Source: Closterium sp. Naga37s-1
Taxonomy: Eukaryota > Streptophyta > Zygnematophyceae > Desmidiales > Closteriaceae
DNA length: 64,000 nt
Assembly: GCA_947471745.1 (NCBI GenBank)
Contig: CANJKZ010000537.1
Coordinates: forward strand, 193,501-257,500
Reading direction: 5' to 3'
A model generated the notes under the pieces. That model saw nothing but the letters and a program-made list of their open reading frames with translations. It did no database searches and was not told where the DNA came from. The position numbers and the translations under genes are program-made. Positions within the stretch are counted from its first letter, which is position 1. Each line of letters begins with the position of its first letter. Below, piece after piece: positions 10,901 through 24,100 of this stretch.

Positions 10901-13900
10901 AGACGTTCACGCTTCTGGCCTCCCCACAGCAAAATGGGATTGCTGAGCGCCGCATTGGCATGGTCATGGACGTCGCTCGCACGTCCATGATCCATGCGGC
11001 TGCTCCCCATTTTCTGTGGCCGTTCGCGGTTCAGTACGCTGCGCATCAGATCAACCTTCAGCCTCGTGTCTCCTTGCCGGAGACCACACCTACTCTGCGG
11101 TGGACAGGGAAGGTTGGTGATGCGTCTGTGTACCGTGTCTGGGGATCTCGAGCTTTTGTCTGCGATACTTCCACGGACAAGCTGTCCTCTCGTGGTGTTC
11201 CCTGCGTTTTCCTTGGCTTCCCCCCTGACGCGCCTGGGTGGCAGTTTTACCACCCCACCTCGCGCCGTGTTCTGTCCTCTCAGAACGTCACGTTTGACGA
11301 GTCGGTCTCTTACTACCGTCTCTTTCCCTACCGCACTGCCCCTCTCCCCCCCCCCGCCGCTCTTCCTAGCACCAGGTGCTCCTTCGGTAGACCCCCTCCC
11401 CCCTCAGGGTCCTGCCCCCTCAGGTGTGTCCCAGGTAGACCCTGTCGAGCCGGTCGAGGTAGCTGTCGACTCTGGTGCTGCTAGGGGTGCTGAGCCTGCG
11501 GGTGCGGGGCCTGGGGGTGCTGAGCCTGGGGTTGCTGAGTCTGGGGGTGCGGAGCCTGGGGGTGCAGAGCCTGAGCGTGCTGAGCCTGGGGGTGCTGAGT
11601 CTGGGGGTGCTGAGCCTTAGCGTGCTGTGTCTGGAGGTCCTTCGGGTGTCTCGTCACGGCGGGAGCCCCTCTCTCCACAAGGGCTGCGTGAGTGGTACGC
11701 TCGACGCTGTAGCCGTGCTGCTGGTGCTAGAGCTACTGGAGCAGCTGGAGGTACTGCTGGTGCTGGAGCGGCTGGAGCCGCTGGTTCTAGAGGTGCTCGT
11801 GCTGGAGGTACTGGCGCTGCTGGAGGTCCTGCTGGTGTTGGAGCCGCTGGAGGTGCTGGAGCCACTGGAGGTGCTGCTGGTGCTACTGGAGGTGCTGCTG
11901 GTGCTGGAGCTGCTGGAGCAGCTGGAGGCACTGCTGGTGCTGGAGCTGCTGGAGCCGCTGGTTCTAGAGGTGCTCGTGCTGGAGGTACTGGCGCTGCTGG
12001 AGGTTCGGCTGGTGCTGGAGCGGCTGGTCCCGGAGGTGCTCGTACTGGAGGTACTGGAGCTGCTGGGCCTGGTAATACTGCAGGAGTTGGAGCTGGAGGT
12101 ACTGGAGCTGTTACTGCTGGATGTGCTGCTGGAGGTGCTGCGGCTGGTGGTGCTGCGGGAGTTGGACCTTGAGACCCTGGAGCAGAGGGTACTGGTGCTG
12201 TCTCTGCTGTTTCTGGAGGCGCTGCGCGGCCGCGGCCGTACTACGTTCCGCTCCTTCAGCAGGTTCTTGGCCTTCCGCTTTCTACTGGTCCTCCTCCTCC
12301 CCCCTTACTGAGTCCACCGCCTGTCCAAACGCAGTCGCAGTTACTGCCAGCCTCTCCACTGCCTGGTCCTTCTCCTTACTCTGGACCGACTAGAGGTCTT
12401 ACGGAGCGTCGTGCGCCTGAGTCTCGTCCTGTGTCGCCTGAGTCTCGTCCTGAGTCGCCTGTTCGCGCTGTCCGCACTGGTCGTGTTCCGCGTCAGCGTC
12501 CACCTCCTGTCCCTGGCACTCACTATATGACTCTGCGTCCTTCCACTGCTCCACAGCGTGTCCCTCTGCCGTCTCCTCCTGCGTCCTCTCTTCCTGACGG
12601 TCCGGACCCGGAGTCTGACTCCCTTCGTACTGCTAGTCCTACTGTCACGCGTTTCCTCGCCACTGTTGTCACTGACCCTTCGTTTGAGTCCACTGCTGCG
12701 TCTGCTCTAGTTGCTGAGCTTGTTGACTTTGCTGCCGCCTGTCGTCTAGACTACGCCGCTAGTCTTGTTGCTGAGTCTGAGTCTGAGTCTGTCTGTCCTC
12801 CGTCCGTCGGGGGTGAGTGTGCTCTTGGCACGGACGTCCTTGAGGACAGACAGGAGGAGTTTGAGTGCTTTGCCGCTGCTTTACCTCATCTCGTGTCCAT
12901 GCTGATTGCCCCTGAGGGAGACCCGGATGCACCAGACATCCCGACCCCGCGCTCTTACGCAGAGGCGATTGAGGGTCCCTACTCCTCTCAGTGGCAGACA
13001 GCCATGGACACAGAGATGGCTTCCTCGAAGTCCACAGGCACCTACGTCGACGAGGTTCCCCCACCTGGGGCGAACATCGTCAGTGGCATGTGGATTTTCA
13101 GGGTGAAGCGGCCGCCGGGTTCTCCGCCTATCTTCAAGGCGCGTTACGTTGCACGAGGCTTCAGTCAGCGAGAGGGAGTTGACTTCTTCCAGACCTTCTC
13201 CCCTACCCCGAAGATGACCACTCTTCGGGTGCTGCTGCACGTCGCCGCTCAGCGTGACTACGAGCTTCACTCTCTTGACTTCAGCACTGCTTTCCTACAG
13301 GGCAGCCTGCACGAGGAGATCTGGCTGCGCCGCCCACCTGGCTTCACTGGTTCGTTTCCTGCTGGTACCTAGTGGAGCCTCCGACGGCCAGTCTACGGTC
13401 TCCGCCAGGCACCCCGTGAGTGGCACGACACACTGAGGACTACTCTTGCTGCTCTTGGGTTTGCTCCTCCTACTGCTGACCCGTCGCTGTTTCTACGCAC
13501 CGACACCACTCTGCCGCCGTTCTACGTTCTCGTGTACGTAGACGACTTGGTCTTTGCTACTTCTGACACTGAAGGACTCGCCCACGTGAAGTTGGAGCTG
13601 CAGAAGAGACACACGTGCACAGACCTGGGTGAGCGGACAAGCTATCTTGGCTTGCGGATCACCCGGGACAGAGCACAGCGCACCATTACCCTGACTCAGT
13701 CACACATGGTGCAGCAGGTCCTTCAGCGCTTCCGCTTCACGTACTCCTCGCCACAGTCCACTCCTCTGCCTACCGGTCACTCGCTCTCAGCTCCACCTTC
13801 GGACGAGTCCGTAGAGCCGAGTGGCCCGTATCCAGAGCTTGTGGGCTGCCTCATGTACCTGATGACCTGCACTCGACCTGACCTTGCCTACCCTCTTAGC

Positions 13901-14877
13901 ATCCTAGCACGCTATGTCGCTCCTGGCCGACACAGGAAGGAGCACATGGATGCCGCTAAGAGGGTGTTGCGCTACTTGTGCAGTACGTTGGGCATGGGGC
14001 TCGTGCTTGGAGGACGGGCTCGAATTGTCCTCACTAGTCACGCAGACGCTTCCTGGGCTGACGACTTGGCTACGCAGCGGTCGTCACAGGGTTACACCTT
14101 CAGCCTTGGCTCCGGCTCTGTTTCTTGGCGGTCTACCCGCTCTTCTTCTGTTCTCAGCTCCAGTTGTGAGGCTGAGATCTACGCAGGGGCCATGGCTGCA
14201 CAGGAGTTACGCTGGCTCACCTACCTGCTGACCGACCTGGGAGAGCCGCCTCGTTCTCCTCCAGTGCTGTACGTCGACAACAAGGCCATGATTGCCTTGT
14301 GTCAGGAGCACAGACTGGAGCACCGAACGAAGCACATCGCTCTGCGCTACTTCCTTGCTCGAGAGTTGCAGCAGCGTGGTCAGCTTCGTCTTGCTTACGT
14401 GGCCACTCAGGCCAACACTGCTGATGTCTTCACCAAGGCACTCCAGCCTTGTGATCATCAGCGTTTCTGTACTGTTCTAGGCCTTGTGCCTACTGTGCCT
14501 CACTTGCTTACTTCTTGACTCTGCTTGTACTGTGATCTCTATACATATACCTGCATGCTTACACTTGCTAGGTTGTGATCACTGTATTGCTTGTTCTCCT
14601 TTATATAACTCTGCATGTGAACTGGCCTTGTGGCCATTTGCTTGTGCTCGGAATGCGTGGTGACGTCGTGATCCACCCTGAGCTTGCTCTGCCTCTCTTG
14701 AATGGTCTTGTGACCTCTTGTTCTCCCCCACTTTGCCTATGGGGGTGTGTCAAACATATATGCTATAGTCTGTGTAGGCTGTAGTGGGGTAGTTCATAAA
14801 AGGTACAACACTTTTAGGTTTCCTACTTGTACCCACCTGCTTTCTAGTTCAGTCATTCCTTCGTTCTCATTTTGACA
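10749..14877 (+). mobile_element. Copia element B2, partial
   Basis: This is a second B-family copy on the plus strand inside element A. LTRs of about 120-130 bp occur at about 10749-10867 and 14748-14877. Integrase (10960 onward, with AERRIGMVMD), a Gly/Ala linker (11475-12300), reverse transcriptase (12900-13600, YVDDLVFA at about 13532) and RNase H (to 14518) are recognisable and very similar to B1. It is a partial, broken copy with a few breaks. I could not identify a matching target duplication. Confidence 0.8.
10868..10898. repeat. Homopolymer A(31)
   Basis: A run of 31 adenines lies inside B2 between LTR-like and integrase-like sequence. Retrotransposon LTR borders do not normally carry such a run, so it may mark a rearrangement or an assembly join. 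Confidence 0.9.
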
Positions 14878-16779
14878 CTGTAGGGTCATATGTGTCAACT
14901 GTTTCTTCAGGGAGGTTTGGGCGAGGCATGTGATGAGGTGGGAGTCCCTGTGTGGTGGATGGTTCCTCGGTTGTTGGGTCGTGGAGACCGATTGGTATGG
15001 ATTCAGTTGGGAGTGGGCTGTGAGGGTAGCGGCGGTATGGTAATATGGTATCACAATTGATAGGAGGTGCTGAGTGTGTGGAGGAGGCCCAGGAGTCACT
15101 TGAGGGTGAATTTCCTAAGGGGGGAATGCCAATGGGTCGTGGGGACCCATAGGGCCCTGCAGCTGCTTCAGCTGCTTCCTTCTCTGTTCTTGCTATGAAG
15201 TCCTCGATGGGCTCCTCTTCCTCCTCTTGTTGTGCAGCCCCTCATGTTCCTGCTCCCCAGTCTGGTGCGGTTCCTCCCCAGCCTATTGCCCCAGTTCCGC
15301 TTCCCCAACACCCGTTGGCTGCTGCTGCTGCTGCTGCTTTGGCTTCTTCGTCGGTGCGACGGCGATTCTCTTCTTCCTCATGGCGCTGAAATTCTTCAGT
15401 GGTCATGTTGCGATGGGACCAGGGATGAGCAACATGATATGTCTCCCAGTCCAGTGGCAGAGGATTGTTGTCACGGTCGATTGCTCCAGGTCCTGTGTAG
15501 CGTGTGAGGAGGTGGAGGCGATCGTGCACAGTGGGATCAGCTCGAGTCCTGCGTGGCTGGAAGATGGTGAGGGCCGCAGCGAGTTCCGTGTGATGGCGCA
15601 TGCCTGTGGGATGTTCAGTCTGCCATTCTGCTTCCTCCACTATGTCCATGCCGGCGGGCTGTATGCCTTGGTCTGTGATTTGTCTGCCTGCAGCTGTTGC
15701 CAAACGCCTTGCTGCTGCAGCTGATGATTCGCCTTCGTCAGTTGGCGGTGCTCGTGTCCTGTCATTGGTAGTGAAGGCTGTTGGTGTGCGGCAGTTGCGG
15801 CAGAGTCCATCAGGTCCAGGTGCGTAGAGGTCGATTTCTCTGGGATGAGCATGATGCTTAACCCAGGGGCGCCCATCAGGGTGTGTCAGTCCGTGGGGAT
15901 CGGTGACGTGTTGAGGCTGGAGGTCAATGAGGTCTCCAGAATCCGCGCGGCAGCCGGGAATGTCAAAGTCTAGAATGTAAATACCGTTGTCGGCGCGTGC
16001 TTTCCCGATGTAGCGCGGTTGCTCGGCGGGGCGACTGTAGTCCTTCCAGTGCATTAGGATGCACCGTGTGACAGGATCTGTGGTCATGAGGACGCCGCTG
16101 TTGACGAGCTGTTCGTAGGAGAGAAGATTGAAGCGGAGATCTCGTACGATCAGGACATCGTTGAGTGTGATGTGGATGTCGCTGTCGTGTGCTTTGAGAA
16201 CGACCATGCCGCATGCACGCACCGCAAGCTGCTGGTTGTTTGCGACAGTGACATCGGTAGGTTCCGGGATTGGTCGTGAGTTGGAGATGAAACGCTTGGA
16301 GCCGACCATGTGCTGCCCGCAGCAGCTGTCGAGGTACCACGTGTTGTGGGAGTCAGCGCGTTGTTGCGCCGAGAGAGCGAGACTTGGAGTGTTGCGGAAC
16401 GGGATACGTTTGCCGCCAGCAGCACGGTAGTTATCGACGGGACGGGTGTCTATGCAGTGTCCAAAATAATAGCTGGTGATGCTTGTCGAGTTGAGGAAAT
16501 CGTCATCGTGCGGTGGTGATTCGAGCAGGGGAATCGGCAGGTCCCAGTCTTGCTCGTGTTCGTCCGAGACGAACTCCCCGTCCTGTGTGAATGGATTGTT
16601 GAATGGGGTCCAAGTCCCCGTCCTCCGGCACGTCTCTCCTCCTCCTCCGGGGTCCAAGTCCCCGAAGCACAATGGTGACGAACATGTCTTCGGAGATTGT
16701 GTTCCCGAGCTTCAGGAGCTGGTCGCGGACGCTGCGGCAACGATTGATGTACGAGTTTGCCTTTTCGCCAGGTGCCATC
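14878..16779 (-). mobile_element. Copia A segment: Gag C-terminal part and protease
   Basis: The minus frame 15242-16672 contains WYLDSCCGQHMVGSKRF, the usual place of the Copia aspartic protease (here with DSCCG rather than DSGAS-type spacing). A leading Gag-like stretch (16503-16778) contains SYINRCRSVRDQLLKLG and MFVTIVLRGL, typical of Copia Gag. The long tail (15242-15900) is of uncertain role. It is bounded by B2 on the left and B3 on the right. The fossil is broken. Confidence 0.7.
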
Positions 16780-19700
16780 TGTCAGAAGTAACGAACAAGA
16801 ATGGAATGAACTAGCAGCAAGATGGGTACAAGTAGGAAACCCTAATTCGGTTGTACCCCATATGGGCTACCCCACTACAGCCTACACAATAAGCAGCATA
16901 TAAGTTTGACACACCCTCATATGCAAAGTGGGGGAGAACAAGAGGTGACAAGACCGGTCAAGAAAAGCAAAGCAAGCTCAGGGTGGATCACGAAGTCACC
17001 ACGCATTCTGAGCACAAACAAATGGCCACAAGGCCAGTTCAAACGCACAGTTATATAAAGGAGAACAAGCAATATAGTGATCACAACCTAGCAAGTGTAA
17101 GCATGCAGGTATATGTATAGAGATCACAGTACAAGCAAAGTCAAGAAGTGAGCAAGTGAGGCCAAGTAGGCACAAGGCCAAGAACAGTACAGAAACGCTG
17201 ATGATCACAAGGCTGAAGTGCCTTGGTGAAGATATCAGCAGTGTTGGCCCGAGAGGCCACGTAAGCAAGACGAAGCTGACGACGCTGCTGCAGCTCTCGA
17301 TCAAGGAAGTAGCGCAGAGCGATGTGCTTCGTTCTGTGCTCCAGTCTGTGCTCCTGACACAAGGCAATCATGGCCTTGTTGTCGACGTACAGAACTGGCA
17401 GAGATCGAGGTTGCTCTCCCAAGTCAGATACCAGGTAGGTGAGCCAGCGTAGCTCCTGTGCAGCCATGGCCCCTGCGTAGATCTCAGCCTCACAACTGGA
17501 ACTGAGAACAAAAGACGAGCGGGTAGACCGCCACAAAACAGAGCCTGAGCCAAGGCTGAAAGTGTAACCCTGTGACGACCGCTGCGTAGCCAAGTCGTCA
17601 ACCCAAGAAGCGTCTGCGTGGCCAGTGAGGACAACTCGAGCCCGTCCTCCAAGCACGAGCCCCATGCCTGACGTACTGCACAAGTAGCGCAACACCCTCT
17701 TAGCGGCCTCCATGTTCTCTGGTCGGTGTCTCCCAGGAGCAACATAGCGTGCCAGGATGCTAAGAGGGTAGGCAAGGTCAGGTCGAGTGCAGGTCATCAG
17801 GTACATGAGGCAGCCCACAAGCTCTGGATACGGGCCACTCGGCTCTACGGACTCATTCGAAGGCAGAGCTGAGAGCGAGTGACCGATAGGCAGAGGAGTG
17901 GACTGTGGCGAGGAGTACGTGAAGCGGAAGCGCTGAAGGACCTGCTGCACCATGTGTGACTGAGTCAGGGTAATGGTGCGCTGTGCTCTGTCCCGGGTGA
18001 TCCGCAAGCCAAGATAGCTGCACAGTTCACCCAGATCTGTCCCCTCTGCAGCTCCGACTTCACAAAGGCCAGTCTGGCAGTGTCAGCAGTGGCAAAGATC
18101 AAGTCGTCAACGTACACGAGGATGTAGAACGGTGGAAGAGAAGTGTCGGTGCGTAGAAACAACGACGGGTCAGCAGTCGAAGGAGCAAACCCAAGAGCCG
18201 CAAGCGTCGTCCTCAGTGTGTCGTGCCACTCGCGAGGCGCCTGGCGGAGACCGTAGACTGGCCGCCGGAGGCTCCACTGGGTACCTGCAGGAAACGACCC
18301 AGTGAAGCCAGGTGGGCGGCGCATCCAGATCTCCTCGTGCAGAGTGCCCTATAAGAAAGATGTGCTGAAGTCAAGAGAGTGAAGCTCGTAGTCACGCTGA
18401 GCGGCGACGTGCAGCAGCACCCGAAGAGTGGTCATATTCGGGGTAGGGGAGAAGGTCTGGAAAAAGTCAACTCCCTGTCGCTGACTGAAGCCTCGAGCAA
18501 CGTAACGCGCCTTGAAGGCATGCGGAGAACCCGGCGGCCGCTTCACCCTGAAAATCCACATGCCATCGACTATGTTCGCCCCAGGTGGGGGAACCTCGTC
18601 GACGTAGGTGCCTGTGGACTTCGAGGAAGCCATCTCTGTGTCCATGGCTGTCTGCCACTGAGAGGAGTAGGGACCCTCAATCGCCTCTGCGTAAGAGCGC
18701 GGGGTCGGGATGTCTGGTGCATCCGGGTCTCTGGTGCATCCGGGTCTCCCTCAGGTGCAAGCAGCATGACCACGAGATGGGGGACAGCAGCTGCAAAACA
18801 CTCAAAGTCCTCCAGCCTGTCCTCAAGGACGTCCGTGCCAAGAGCACACTCACCCCCGACGGACGGAGGACAGACAGACTCAGACTCATCAATAAGACTA
18901 GCGGTGTAGTCGAGGCGACAGGCGGCAGCAAACTCAACAAGCTCAGCAACTAGAGCAGACGCAGCAGTGGACTCAAACGAAGGGTCAGTGACAACAGTGG
19001 CTAGAAGACGTGTGACAGTAGGACTGGCAGCACGAGCAAGGTCTGACGGCGGGTCAGCAACGTCAGGAAGAGAGGACGCAGGAGGAGACGGCAGAGGGAC
19101 ACGCTGTGGAACAGAGGAAGGACAAAGTGCCATCTGGTGCGTGCCTGGGACAGGAGGAGGACGGGGACGCGGAACACGACGACCAGTGCGAACAGCGCGA
19201 ACAGGCGACGCAGGACGAGACGCAGGCTCACGACGCTCTGTAAGAGAGTGTGTCGGCTCAGTGTAAGGAGAAGGAGCAGGCAGTGGGGAGGCTGGCTGTA
19301 ACTGCGGCTGCGACTGGTCAGGCGGTGGACACAGTAAGGGAGGAGTAAGGCCAGTAGAAGGCCGGAGACTAAGAACCTGCTTAAGCAGTGGAACGAAGTA
19401 CGGGCGTGGCCGCACAGTGCCTCCAGAACCAGCACCGACAGCACCAGTACCCTCAGCTCCATGGTCTCCAGCTCCAACGCCTGCAGTACTACCAGCTCCA
19501 GCACCTCCAGCAGCTCCAGCTCCAGCGCCTCCAGCAGCTCCAGCTCCAGTGCCTCCAGCTCCAACTCCTGCAGCACCTCCAGCTCCAGCAGCTCCAGTAC
19601 CTCCAGTACGAGCACCTACGGGACCAGCGGCTCCAGCACCTCCAACAGCGCCAACTCCAGCGCCTCCAGCTCCAACTCCTGGAGTACCTCCAGCTCCAGC

Positions 19701-21180
19701 AGCTCCAGTACGTCTAGTACGAGCACCTCCGGGACCAGCGGCTCTAGCACCTCCAGTAGCTCCAGCTCCAACGCCGGTAGCACCTCCATCTCCAGCAGCT
19801 CCAGTACCTCCATGCCAGGGCCTCCAGCGGCAGGCCCCCCAGCTCCAGCAGCGCCACTCTGAAGGCTCCAGCGCCGAGCAAACCACTCGCGCAGCTGCTG
19901 TGGAGAGAGAGGCTCCCGCCGTGACGAGGCATCTGTAGGACCTCCAGTAGACTCAGCACCCCCAGGCTCAGCACCCCCAGTCTCAGCAACCGTAGGCTCA
20001 GCACCCCTAGGCTCAGCACCCCCAGGCTCAGCACCCCCAGACTCAGCAACCTCAGGCTCAGCACCCCCAGGCTCCGCACGCTCAGGCTCAGCACCCCCAG
20101 GCTCCACACGCTCAGGCTTAGCACCCCTAGCAGCACCACCCCCAGCAGCACCAGAGTCGACAGCTACCTCGACAGGCTCGACAGGGTCTACCTGAGACAC
20201 ACCTGAGGGAGCAGGACCCTGAGGAGGGAGGGGGTCTACCGGAGGAGGACCTGGTGCGAGGAAGAGCGGCGGGGGGGGGAGAGGGGCAGTGCGGTAGGGG
20301 AAGAGATGGTAAAAGGGAACCGACTCGTCGAACGTGACGTCCTGAGAGGGCAGGACACGGCGCGAGGTGGGGTGGTAAAACTGCCAGCCAGGCGCGTCAG
20401 GGGGAAAGCCAAGGAAGACGCAGGGAATGGCGCGGGCAGAGAGCTTGTCCGCGAACGTATCGCGGACAAAGGCACGAGAACCCCAGACCCGGAACACCGA
20501 CGCATCGCCAACCTTCCCCGTCCAACGCAGTGTAGGCGAGGTCTCTGGCAAGGAGACACGGGGCCATAGGTTGAGCTGATGCGCAGCGTACCGGACCGCA
20601 AACGGCCACAGAAAATGGGGTCAGCCGCATGGATCATGGAGGTACGAGCGACCTCCATGATTAAGCCAATGCGGCGCTCAGCAACCCCATTCTGCTGCAG
20701 AGAGGCCGGAAGCGTGAACGACTGGAGAATGCCCTCCCCATGACAAAAGTCCCGCAAGAGGTCGGAGGAAAACTCACCACCTCTGTCAGAGTGCAGACGC
20801 AGGACTGGGAGGTCCGTGTGGAACCGCTCGCGGAGCTGGAGACGGACAGCGCGGATCCAAGGTCTCAAAACATCAGGGACCTCCCCCTTGCTGCGCAAGG
20901 GGAAGACCGTGGTGTAACGCGAGTAGTCGTCAACAACCAGCAGAAAGCAGCGCTCGCGGCCCTGTCCACGGACGCGGGCTGGGCCCCACACGTCCATGTG
21001 GAGAGTCTGCAGGGGAGCAGTCGTCGGGGGAAACGAGGAGGAGTGAGGAGCGGCGCGCTGCCGTCCCTCGACACAGGGAAGGCAGGGAGGGGCAGGCGAC
21101 AGGGCGCGACACGAGCAGGGGGCCGCTAGCTGACCTGTCGCCGACGCAGACGCAGCTACCTGAGTGCGGTCCCGTCGGGC
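16780..21180 (-). mobile_element. Copia element B3, partial, minus strand
   Basis: This is a B-family copy in the opposite orientation to B1, B2 and B4. Its 3' LTR is at 16780-16911. RNase H (17141-17800, with EHRTKHIALRYF), reverse transcriptase (18000-18660), a long Gly/Ala linker (19000-19900) and integrase (20236-20997, MDVWGP and LHSDRGGEFSS) follow upward. The homology runs out near 21180, where it meets B4 head to head. It is broken, with several breaks. Confidence 0.8.
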
Positions 21181-24100
21181 ACACTGTCAGGTCTCTACCT
21201 CCCCTCGTTCTCTACGAACTTGGTGGCGGGTCGTGCGCTCCAGGACGGGGGTGTCCACCAGTTCACCCCTGCCTTCGAGGGCGTGACACACTGCACGTGT
21301 GCTCGGACGGGTCGCCACCTGGCTACCTTCACTCGGCAGCCGGGGTCGGACCTGTACACACTGACCACTGAGTCCCCCCAGGTAGCTGCGTCTGCGTCTA
21401 CGTCAGGTCAGCTGTCAGCCCCCTGCTCGTATCGCTCCCTGTCGCACGAGACTGTCCTCTGGCACCACCGCCTTGGTCACCCGTCAGTGCAGCGCCTTCG
21501 TGGCATGCACTCCCGGTACCTTGTCTCTGGTCTTCCCAGGGTTCTCCCTCCCCTCCCACCCTCGCCTGCTCCTCCCTGTCTTCCCTGTGTCGAGGGGCGG
21601 CAGCGCGCCGCTCCTCACTCCTCCTCGTTTCCCCCGACGACTGCTCCCCTGCAGACCCTCCACATGGACGTGTGGGGCCCAGCCCGCGTCCGTGGACAGG
21701 GTCACGAGAGGTACTTCTTGATAGTTGTTGACGACTACTCGCGCTACACCACGGTCTTCCCCTTGCGCACCAAGGGTGAAGTCCCTGATGTTTTGATCCC
21801 TTGGATCCGCGCTGCCCGTCTCCAGCTCAGCGAGAGGTTCCACTCGGACCTTCCTGTTCTGCGTCTGCACTCTAACAGAGGTGGGGAGTTTTCCTCCGAC
21901 CTCTTGCGGGACTTTTGTCGTGGGGAGGGCATTGAGCAGTCGTTCACGCTTCCGGCCTCTCCACAGCAGAATGGGGTTGCTGAGCGCCGCATTGGCTTGG
22001 TCATGGAGGTCGCTCGTACCTCCTTGATCCATGCGGCTGCCCCCCACTTTCTGTGGCCGTTTGCGGTCCGATACGCTGCGCATCAGCTCAACCTCTGGCC
22101 CCGTGTCTCCGTTCCGGAGACTTCGCCGACACTGCGTTGGACAGGAGAGGTTGGCGATGCGTCGGTGTTCCGGGTCTGGGGATCTCGTGCTTTTGTCCGC
22201 GATACGTCCGCGGACAAGCTCTCCTCCCGCGCTGTTCCTTGTGTCTTCCTTGGCTTTGTCCCGGACGCGTCTGATTGGCAGTTTTACCACGCCACCTCGC
22301 GACGTGTCCTACCCTCTCAGGACGTCACTTTCGACGAGTCAGTCCCCTACTACCGCCTCTTCCCCTACCGCACTGCCCCGCTCCCCCCCCCGCCTCTCTT
22401 CCTCGCACCAGGTGCTGCTGTGGTAGACCCCCTCCCCCCTCAGGGTGCCGCTCCCTCAGGTGTGTCTCAGGTAGACCCAGTTGAGCCTGTCGAGGTAGCT
22501 GTCGACTCTCGTCCTGCTAGGGGTGCTGAGCCTGAGCGTGCGGAGCCTGGGGGTGCGGAGCCTGGGGGTGCGGAGCCTGGGGGTGCTGAGCCTGAGCGTG
22601 AGGAGTCTGGGGGTCCTGAGCCTGAGGGTGCTGAGTCTGGGGGTGCTGAGCCTGAGAGTGCTACGTCTGAGGGTACTGAGCTTGGGGGTGCTTCGATTGA
22701 CAGTGCTGCGCCTGGAGGCGCTCCCTCTTCACAGCAGCTGCGGGAGTGGTACTCGCGGTACTGCAGCCTCAGGAGGGACGCTTCTGGGGCTAGGGGTGCT
22801 GCTGGAGCTGGTGCGCGTGGTTCCCCGCCTAGGCGGGAGCCGCCCTCTCCCCAGCGGCTCCGAGAGTGGTACGCTCGGCGCTGCAGTCTCCGGAGTGGCG
22901 CTACTGGTGCCTTGGACTCTGAAGCTGGAACTGGTGCTGGTGCAGCGGACCCTGGAGCTGGAGCTGCTGCTGGTGCTGGTGCTGCTGGTGCAGGAGCTGC
23001 TGGTGGTGCTGCTGGTGGTGCTGCTGGTGCTGGAGCTGCTGGAGCCACTGCTGGTGCTGGAGGTGCTGCTGGTGCTGCTGGAGGTACTACTGGTGCAGGT
23101 GCTGCTGGTGCTGGAGCTGCTGGAGGCACTGCTGGTGCTGGAGGTGCTGCTGGTGCTGGAGCTGCTGGAGGCGCTGCTGGTACTGGAGGTGCTGCTGGTG
23201 CTGCTGGAGGTGCTGCTGGTGCAGGTGCTACTGGAGGTGCTGCTGGTGCTGGAGCTGCTGGAGCCGCTGGTTCTGGAGGTGCTCGTACTGGAGGTACTGG
23301 AGGTGCTAGGACTGGAGCTGCTGCGGGGGTTGGAGCTGGAGGTACTGGAGCTGCTGGGGTTACTGGTGGTGCTGCGGGAGTTGTCGCTGGAGACCCTGGG
23401 GCTGAGGGTGCTGGTGCTGTCTCTGCTGGTTCAGGAGGTGCTGAGCGGCCGCGACCGTACTACGTTCCGCTCCTTCAGCAGGTTCTTGGCCTCCCGCCCT
23501 CCACTGGTCCTTCTCCTCCCCTACTGAGTCCACCACCTGTCCAGTCGCAGTCACAGTTACCGCTTGCCTCTCCGCTGCCTGGTCCTTCTCCTTACGCTGG
23601 GCCGACTAGAGGTCTTACGGAGCGTCGTGAGCCTGAGTCTAGTCCTGCGTCGCCTGAGTCTCGTCCTGAGTTGCCTGAGTCTCGTCCAGAGTCGTCTGTC
23701 CGCGCTGTCCGCACTGGTCGTCGTGCTCCGCGTCAGCGTCCTCCTCCTGTACTTGGCACTCACTATATGACTCTGCGTCCTTCCACTGCTCCACAGCGTG
23801 TCCCTCTGCCGTCTCCTCCTGCGTCCTCTCTTCCTGACGTTGTTGACCCGCCGTCAGACCTTGCTCGTGCTGCCAGTCCTACTGTCACGCGTCTTCTCGC
23901 TACTGTTGTCACTGACCCTTCCTTTGAGTCCACTGCTGCGTCTGCTCTAGTTGCTGAGCTTGTTGACTTTGCTGCCGCCTGTCGTCTAGACTACGCCGCT
24001 AGCCTTGTTGCTGAGTCTGAGTCTGTCTGTCCTCCGTTCGTCGGGGGTGAGTGTGCTCTTGGCACGGACGTCCTTGAGGACAGACAGGAGGAGTTTGAGT

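Noticed and set aside
15242-16672. Independent host gene on the minus strand
   Set aside because: Its protease-like motif and its position in the domain order place it inside element A.
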